Source: Phormidium sp. OSCR
Lineage (GTDB): Bacteria > Cyanobacteriota > Cyanobacteriia > Cyanobacteriales > Geitlerinemataceae
DNA: 45,199 bases
Assembly (NCBI GenBank): GCA_001314905.1
Contig: LJZT01000026.1
Span: 1 to 45,199 of the forward strand
Direction of reading: 5' to 3'
Part shown: positions 32,852-41,100 of the stretch, one piece after another
Layout of the letters: the number at the start of each line of letters is the position of its first letter
How positions within the stretch are numbered: position 1 is the first letter of the stretch
Notes under the pieces: generated by a model
What the model was told of the DNA's origin: nothing
The model's database searches: none
Seen by the model: the letters and a program-made list of their open reading frames with translations, nothing else
Made by a program: the position numbers and the translations under genes

Positions 32852-35800
32852 GTTTAATTCCTCTGATTGCCGAAAGGCGTTGAGCACAGAGTCAGGAGAA
32901 GGCGATCGCCGAAGCGGAAAAAGGTTTAATTCCTCTGATTGCCGAAAGGCGTTGAGCACCTTCAAAGAGCAGCAAATCACTTTAGGTCTTTTTCCGTTTA
33001 ATTCCTCTGATTGCCGAAAGGCGTTGAGCACAGTGCCATCATTGCTGGCTGTAACGGCCGCGCTCCGTTTAATTCCTCTGATTGCCGAAAGGCGTTGAGC
33101 ACAAGGAAGACCTGGCATATCGTCCGGGGATTGGCTGGTGTTTAATTCCTCTGATTGCCGAAAGGCGTTGAGCACTGACTGATTCTGAATATCAACAATT
33201 GGAACTGGACAATGTTTAATTCCTCTGATTGCCGAAAGGCGTTGAGCACGGGACAGAAAAGCTGAACGAGACCGCCGATTGAGCGGTTTAATTCCTCTGA
33301 TTGCCGAAAGGCGTTGAGCACATGAGGATGAGGATATGGATTGCTGCGATCGCGTAAGTTTAATTCCTCTGATTGCCGAAAGGCGTTGAGCACCAAACTA
33401 CAGCCCGAAGGCTGCTAAGGCGGAACTCGTTTAATTCCTCTGATTGCCGAAAGGCGTTGAGCACGGCTTGGCCGGACGCGAAAATGTGGCCTCCTTTGAC
33501 CAGGAGTTTAATTCCTCTGATTGCCGAAAGGCGTTGAGCACACTCTCAATCGCTTCTAGCAGCTTCCAAAGTGTCGCAGGTTTAATTCCTCTGATTGCCG
33601 AAAGGCGTTGAGCACAAATAGCTTGCTGTCTAAGCTCCAGTTCTTGAATCGTTTAATTCCTCTGATTGCCGAAAGGCGTTGAGCACATTCGCAATCCTTC
33701 CCGCCAGAGGGCTGAGTCTGGGGTTTAATTCCTCTGATTGCCGAAAGGCGTTGAGCACCTGACCACCTTGTTGAGAATCCCGACATTTGACCAGTGGGTT
33801 TAATTCCTCTGATTGCCGAAAGGCGTTGAGCACGGTCGGGAACCCGTGATGACAGGCGGAATCCGCCTTTTGTTTAATTCCTCTGATTGCCGAAAGGCGT
33901 TGAGCACATGGCCCACAAAAAGAAACTAACTGACCCCACGGTTGTTTAATTCCTCTGATTGCCGAAAGGCGTTGAGCACCTTGAACCTATTTTCTCTTAT
34001 TTCGGAGGATTGCTAGGGTTTAATTCCTCTGATTGCCGAAAGGCGTTGAGCACGAGAATAACCGTTTTCCCTGTTTCGACACAACAGAGTTTAATTCCTC
34101 TGATTGCCGAAAGGCGTTGAGCACGGAGTACAATCTTCTTCTTGTTCATAGCTTTTTAGTCTAAGTTTAATTCCTCTGATTGCCGAAAGGCGTTGAGCAC
34201 TAGGCGACCCACTTGTTGCAACTAAACGTGTTGGGAGTTTAATTCCTCTGATTGCCGAAAGGCGTTGAGCACATTTAGAAGGAACACCCACGGCAAGCTT
34301 CCGTTCTCGTTTAATTCCTCTGATTGCCGAAAGGCGTTGAGCACTCCAAGATACAGTATCTATGATGCGCCGACAAGTAAGTTTAATTCCTCTGATTGCC
34401 GAAAGGCGTTGAGCACCGACGCTTCCAGGCATTAAAGTTCCGCCCTTAAAGGGGTTTAATTCCTCTGATTGCCGAAAGGCGTTGAGCACTAATCATCCTC
34501 TGGCTCACTGAGTTCCAAAACCACCATGTTTAATTCCTCTGATTGCCGAAAGGCGTTGAGCACGATAAAGTGGTTGGTAGGTGTGCTGTTACTATATTCT
34601 GGTTTAATTCCTCTGATTGCCGAAAGGCGTTGAGCACAGCAACATCACTTCTATAACCCGGCACGGACACAGCAGTTTAATTCCTCTGATTGCCGAAAGG
34701 CGTTGAGCACATGCCAATGTAATTTAGTAATCGTAGGGATAGGGATGTTTAATTCCTCTGATTGCCGAAAGGCGTTGAGCACGGATGAATGAGACAACCT
34801 GATCCGCTACAATCCGGCAAAGTTTAATTCCTCTGATTGCCGAAAGGCGTTGAGCACATAAGAAGTGGGAACCCCTGCTGAGGGAATACTCAGGTTTAAT
34901 TCCTCTGATTGCCGAAAGGCGTTGAGCACGATGATGGATGGTTTACCTCAATGTTGCAAGAAGGCTGTTTAATTCCTCTGATTGCCGAAAGGCGTTGAGC
35001 ACAACCTTCTTAGCTTTTCTGCCATACCCCTCGAACCGTTTAATTCCTCTGATTGCCGAAAGGCGTTGAGCACATACTGGCACGGAGATTTTCACCCCAA
35101 AATATATAGTTTAATTCCTCTGATTGCCGAAAGGCGTTGAGCACTGGCCCAATCGACAATCAGCTATTACAGAAAGGGAGTTTAATTCCTCTGATTGCCG
35201 AAAGGCGTTGAGCACTTTTTTCGCCGGAAATCCCAGCGTGTGTTTCTTCCTGTTTAATTCCTCTGATTGCCGAAAGGCGTTGAGCACAAGAGGATTTAGC
35301 GGGAAGTGCGCGTTGCTCAGAAGTTTAATTCCTCTGATTGCCGAAAGGCGTTGAGCACTACCTAAGTATTGACCACCACGACAAAGGGCGAGAGTTTAAT
35401 TCCTCTGATTGCCGAAAGGCGTTGAGCACGAGCGACATAGAGGCGAGAATCAAAGCCCGCTTAGAAGGTTTAATTCCTCTGATTGCCGAAAGGCGTTGAG
35501 CACTTTCAGTTGGTGCAGGGGAACCAGTCGTTCCTCATCGTTTAATTCCTCTGATTGCCGAAAGGCGTTGAGCACATAATCGCCATCGGCCATATAAAAC
35601 CCACCTTTCAAGTTTAATTCCTCTGATTGCCGAAAGGCGTTGAGCACGGTAGCCGCCGATTCTCGGTATTGACGAGCTATTTGTTTAATTCCTCTGATTG
35701 CCGAAAGGCGTTGAGCACTCCCTGCCCGATTCTGAGGGTGGGGCAGAATTCCGGTGTTTAATTCCTCTGATTGCCGAAAGGCGTTGAGCACAACGTGCTT

Positions 35801-38091
35801 CCTGGCGCTTCTGCCGAGAGGGAAAAGTTTAATTCCTCTGATTGCCGAAAGGCGTTGAGCATCTTCTTCCATAATCCTGCGCTGCGATACTCGGCTAGTT
35901 TAATTCCTCTGATTGCCGAAAGGCGTTGAGCATAAGAACTATCCCTATTGCGATACTCCCGCCGTAGTGTTTAATTCCTCTGATTGCCGAAAGGCGTTGA
36001 GCATAGAACAAAGCATTACTGTAATCGCCGCTGAACTCCAGTTTAATTCCTCTGATTGCCGAAAGGCGTTGAGCATTAGGTAAAGGGCTTGAAATGATGG
36101 GGGTGTGGCAGTTTAATTCCTCTGATTGCCGAAAGGCGTTGAGCATTCATCAACACCTGTACTAGCATCGAAGAAATCGAAGGTTTAATTCCTCTGATTG
36201 CCGAAAGGCGTTGAGCATCTAATTCTAACCGCGTGTTATTGCCCCTTTTGTTGGCGTTTAATTCCTCTGATTGCCGAAAGGCGTTGAGCATACAAAACCA
36301 AAGCGAAACTCACTGAAACAGTATCAGGTGTTTAATTCCTCTGATTGCCGAAAGGCGTTGAGCATTAGGCATGGCAAGGATTTCAGCCTACGTACCAACG
36401 CGTTTAATTCCTCTGATTGCCGAAAGGCGTTGAGCATGAAATTTTAAACCACCCCAGCTATACAATCTCAGCGTTTAATTCCTCTGATTGCCGAAAGGCG
36501 TTGAGCATGAATTCGTGGGTATAATGTCGCTGGATTCTCGTTCGAGTTTAATTCCTCTGATTGCCGAAAGGCGTTGAGCATTGAACGACGCTTTGCTTAC
36601 AGACTATGCTATCGGGGTTTAATTCCTCTGATTGCCGAAAGGCGTTGAGCATTTATTCGCGCCTTAAAGGTGCGCCATTCTTCTTACGTTTAATTCCTCT
36701 GATTGCCGAAAGGCGTTGAGCATGTGGAAGCAGGTAGAAGAAATAGGATTGACAAGAGGTTTAATTCCTCTGATTGCCGAAAGGCGTTGAGCATTGGCTA
36801 CCTGCGGCAATTACCAGGTAATTCACCCCGTTTAATTCCTCTGATTGCCGAAAGGCGTTGAGCATCGTGAGAAGGGCGACGAATCCTACGGGTTTATCAA
36901 CTGTTTAATTCCTCTGATTGCCGAAAGGCGTTGAGCATTCTTCTTTGTTCCGCTGTTCATCAGCGGTGTCTGCCTCGTTTAATTCCTCTGATTGCCGAAA
37001 GGCGTTGAGCATGTCTAATAGGTCGCTGTACATTGCCGCATCTATTGTAGTTTAATTCCTCTGATTGCCGAAAGGCGTTGAGCATAGGTCGATGATCGCG
37101 GACCGGGACATTGGCACTCCGGTTTAATTCCTCTGATTGCCGAAAGGCGTTGAGCATCCCTTAATCAACAATTATGCCTCTCTTAAATGATGTTTAATTC
37201 CTCTGATTGCCGAAAGGCGTTGAGCATAGTATAAAGGATTCCGACGGAAAAAAAATAGGTATGTTTAATTCCTCTGATTGCCGAAAGGCGTTGAGCATCT
37301 TCAAAGGATAGAATTTTCCTTTGATTTTATTATGTGTTTAATTCCTCTGATTGCCGAAAGGCGTTGAGCATTTCTCTCCATGTTGAATGGAAGTTTTGAC
37401 ATACTGAGTTTAATTCCTCTGATTGCCGAAAGGCGTTGAGCATGAAGTTTTGACATACTGAACAAAGGCATTCAGTATGTTTAATTCCTCTGATTGCCGA
37501 AAGGCGTTGAGCATAGCCGCTTGCAGCCGGTATGCAGAATGCTCCCGTAAGTTTAATTCCTCTGATTGCCGAAAGGCGTTGAGCATAGGAGTTCCAGGTA
37601 AAAATGCTCGGTGCGAGTGGGTGTTTAATTCCTCTGATTGCCGAAAGGCGTTGAGCACGCCTGGTCTATTCTCAAGGAAGACCTGGCATATCGCGTTTAA
37701 TTCCTCTGATTGCCGAAAGGCGTTGAGCACCTTCCGAGACATCTATCTGACCTTAGAGGAGTTAGGTTTAATTCCTCTGATTGCCGAAAGGCGTTGAGCA
37801 CGACGGAGATTATAGCGGAATAACCCAGGCAATCTTGTATGTTTAATTCCTCTGATTGCCGAAAGGCGTTGAGCACGAGCCAAATATCGAAATAACAGTG
37901 TCATGGCAAGAGTTTAATTCCTCTGATTGCCGAAAGGCGTTGAGCACACCAAGCGGCGTAGGTTATCCAATTCTTGTATTCGGTTTAATTCCTCTGATTG
38001 CCGAAAGGCGTTGAGCACGGCATCACATCCGGCATGACGACCTTGGTCGTCGCGCGTTTAATTCCTCTGATTGCCGAAAGGCGTTGAGCAC
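32852..38091 (+). CRISPR. CRISPR array, 73 repeats of 36 bp, 72 spacers
   Basis: The repeat begins GTTTAATTCCTCTGATTGCC and ends GAAAGGCGTTGAGCAC. All 73 copies are identical except for the last base. Repeats 1-41 end in C, repeats 42-66 (35827-37586) end in T, and repeats 67-73 end in C again. Spacers are 34-41 bp. The stem TGCC-GAAA-GGCG leaves an 8-nt 3' remainder, TTGAGCAC, which would be the 5' handle after Cas6 cleavage. With the leader on the left, spacer 1 (32888-32923) is newest and spacer 72 (38019-38055) oldest. Overlapping spacer pairs: 4/67 and 63/64. Spacer 29 matches the IS end at the window edges. No degenerate terminal repeat is present. Confidence 0.99.
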
Positions 38092-38169
38092 GTTAGTAAT
38101 GTTGTAAGGGTTCAAGGATTTCTCATTGAGTATCGCGCTCGGTCGGTGGGATAACCAGACTTGACCTGA
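38092..38169. other. Array trailer
   Basis: 78 bp between the last repeat and the convergent end of the kinase gene. No repeat remnant, terminator or leader-like sequence was seen. Confidence 0.5.
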
Positions 38170-41100
38170 TTAGCCCTGGCCGGGACGACGTAGAGGAATC
38201 CGCAGAATAAACTCCGTTCCTTGCCCTAAACGAGACTGACACTCAATCGAGCCACCATGCTTATCCACCACAATCTGACGGCAAATCGACAAACCTAGGC
38301 CCGTTCCTTGGCCCACACCCTTGGTCGTAAAACTGCGCTCGAAAATGCGCGATCGCACCGCCTCAGACATTCCCCGGCCATTATCCGCCACCCGAACCAC
38401 CGCCCAATCCCCATCCTCTGACAAATCCGTGGTCAACGTAATCCGACTCGGCTGTTGTTGTAACATCTGAAAACTCATCCCCTGACTCGCCTCTTCCAAA
38501 GCATCAATGGCATTCGCAATCAAATTCGTAAACACCTGATTCAACTGTCCCGCAAAAGCTTGCACCTCCGGCAAAGAACCATAGTGACGCACCACCTGAA
38601 TCTCAGGGCGTTTCTGATTCGCCTTGAGACGATGCTTAAGAATCAAAAGCGTACTTTCGAGACCATCATGGAGATCATAGCGAACCGGCTGATCGCGATC
38701 GCTGCGAGAAAACGTCCGCAACGCCTTACTAATTTCACGAATGCGATCAACCCCCACCTGCATCGACGCCATCAACTTAGGCGCGTCCTCCAACAGATAA
38801 TCCAAATCCACCTCCTCAGCATGATCCAAAATCTCGAGATCCGGCTCAGGGTTGCGATCGCGATATAACTGCAAATGCTCAATCAAATCCCGAATATAAT
38901 TATCCGCCAGAGTCAAATTCCCCACAATAAAGCCCACCGGATTATTAATCTCATGAGCAATCCCCGCCACCAACTGGCCCAACGCCGACATCTTCTCACT
39001 TTGAATCAACTGATGTTGTGCCAAATCCAACTCAGCCAGAGAGCGCTCCAACTGCTCAGCCCGTTCCCGTTCCCGTCGTTCCGACGCTTGCAAACTCTCA
39101 TAAAGCGTCGCATTCTCAATCGAAATCGCCGCCTGAGAACAGAGCAAGCGCAGTAAATCCAAGCGTTCGTGAGTAAACGCCCCCACCGTCAAATTATTCT
39201 CCAAATACAGCACCCCGACCAACTTCCCTTGCCGTTCAATCGGCGCACAGAGGAGCGATCGCGGACGATATTGCTGAATATAGGGATCATTCGCAAACCG
39301 TTCCGGGCCTCGACTCCCCTCAAGTAAAGGCGAAAAATGTCTCGCCCCCACCTCTGCCGCATCATCCAACGCCACCGACTCCCGCCGCCGCGCCACATAA
39401 TAAATCACCGAATGGGGCAATAACTCACAATGCTCCAGAGGCAGTCCCTGACGAACCGTAATCCGTTCCGTCGTCACCGTTCCCACCGCCTCAACAAACA
39501 ACGGCGGCACCTCACCCCGAGGTCGCGTCTCATCCGACGCCGCCAAAATCAAAAAGCCCGTTTGCGCCCCAGCATTTTCCAACACAATCTCAATCAACTT
39601 ACTCAGCAGCGACTCCAAAACAATCTCACTCGACAGAGCATGAGTCGCCTTAATCGCCGTCACCCGATCTAACATTTCCCCCGACGAGCGATCCACCGAT
39701 GTCTCTAAAATCGTTTCCAAAGGCGCGTCCATCAGCGTCGCATTAAGGGGATCACTCCAAGTCTGATCCAGCGTTGGGGCCAGCGGTTGTGACCTCGGGA
39801 CGCGACGCACCAACGCCACCGCTCCCCAGATCTGATAATGGCGTTGAGCCCCTTGTCGATACACATTGGCGATCATCTCCCGTCCAGCCATCCGATAGAA
39901 CCGGGCCGCCTGCTCACTCGCTGTCGCCGCATCAAACCAGCGGCCCAACTCCTTCGCCTTCGCGATCGCCCCATCATAATGCTGCATCGCCAGTAACACC
40001 TCCCCTCGCTGCCGGCATAACTCCGCCTGCACCAACAACAGCAATGGTTCAAAATTCTCCCGAACCCGTTGCGCCCAATCAGCCAAGCGATCGCGATCGC
40101 GCTGCGCCACCGCCAACTCCTCAGGAGACAGGGGCACTCGCAACCGAGCCAACAGTTGATAGGCCAACTGATAGCCCCTATCGACCAACCCCAGAGCGAT
40201 CGCCCCAGAGCGTTCACTCCGCCTCTGTGTCGCCAGGGCCTGGTCCCAGTCACCAAACAACAGATCCTCAAGCAGCTTCACCAGGGTCTGCCAATACTCC
40301 ACCAACGCCCCCACCTCTGGAGAAAGCATCGCCAGGGATTCCCCCCCAGCAGCGGCACTCTCATCGGCCTCACCCAGCAAACGACTTAAAAACGGCTGCC
40401 AAATTTGTCCCAGGGCCATCCCTAAGCGAGGATAGGTTCCTTGAAGAGTGGCGATCGCCATCGCCTGTCGGGATCGCACTGCCGAGAGAGTCGATTCTCC
40501 CCAAAACAACTGCCCACAATAGGCAAACGCCGCCTGAACCAATGCCGAGATCCATCCCTGTTCCCGTGCCAGCAACAGTCCCTCTCGCAGAGACGGCAAC
40601 GTCTCAGACAGGGGCTGAAACCAAGGTCGAACCCGAGCCGCCAACAGAACTTCGACTCTCGTGGCCAACTCCGACGAGCGCATTCCCAACTCACATGAGT
40701 GCAACTGCTCAAGGGCTAACTCTGCCTTCTGTTGGGGCGAAACATTTTTCTCCCCCACCGGCCAGGGTCCTTGAGCCGCCCCCAAAGCGGCCATCCAGGC
40801 GAACATCAGAGCAAATTGCCCCGAGTTTCGGCTCCCTTGCTGAGACTCAAATAGGTGCTGCTGAGTGGCGATCGCCCGCTCCAGAAGTGCCGCATCTGTG
40901 AACGAGGCCAATTCTGCTAGAACATCGAGACCTTGCAGCGCTAACTCAAGCTGAGGTGACAGTCTCTCAACTGTCCCCGAAGCGGACTCTAGCAGGGGCA
41001 TCTCGCCCACCTTAGCCCCTTCTGGGGCAAAAGAAACCCCCAGCCGCTCAAACAGCTTCTGAGCCATTTCTAGGGCGCGATCGCGCTCTTGTAAGACTCC

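Noticed and set aside
32600-32857. 85-codon plus-strand frame between cas2 and the array
   Set aside because: Lies in the leader and runs into the first repeat; low-complexity G/T-rich sequence explains it.
32822-37797. Many open frames across the array (LNAFRQSEELN and AQRLSAIRGIK on minus, FNSSDCRKALST on plus)
   Set aside because: They are translations of the 36-bp CRISPR repeat in several frames; no gene lies there.
33834-38055. Palindromic spacers 14 (GGCGGAATCCGCC then TTTT) and 72 (GACGACCTTGGTCGTC) as regulatory elements
   Set aside because: They are ordinary-length spacers; the hairpins probably reflect terminators or palindromes in the source DNA.
38092-38169. Leader on the right side of the array
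   Set aside because: Only 78 bp, not leader-like, distant from cas1-cas2, and the repeat hairpin is weaker on that strand; not fully excluded.
39774-40901. 375-codon proline-rich plus-strand frame
   Set aside because: Antisense shadow of the kinase fusion gene produced by its codon bias.
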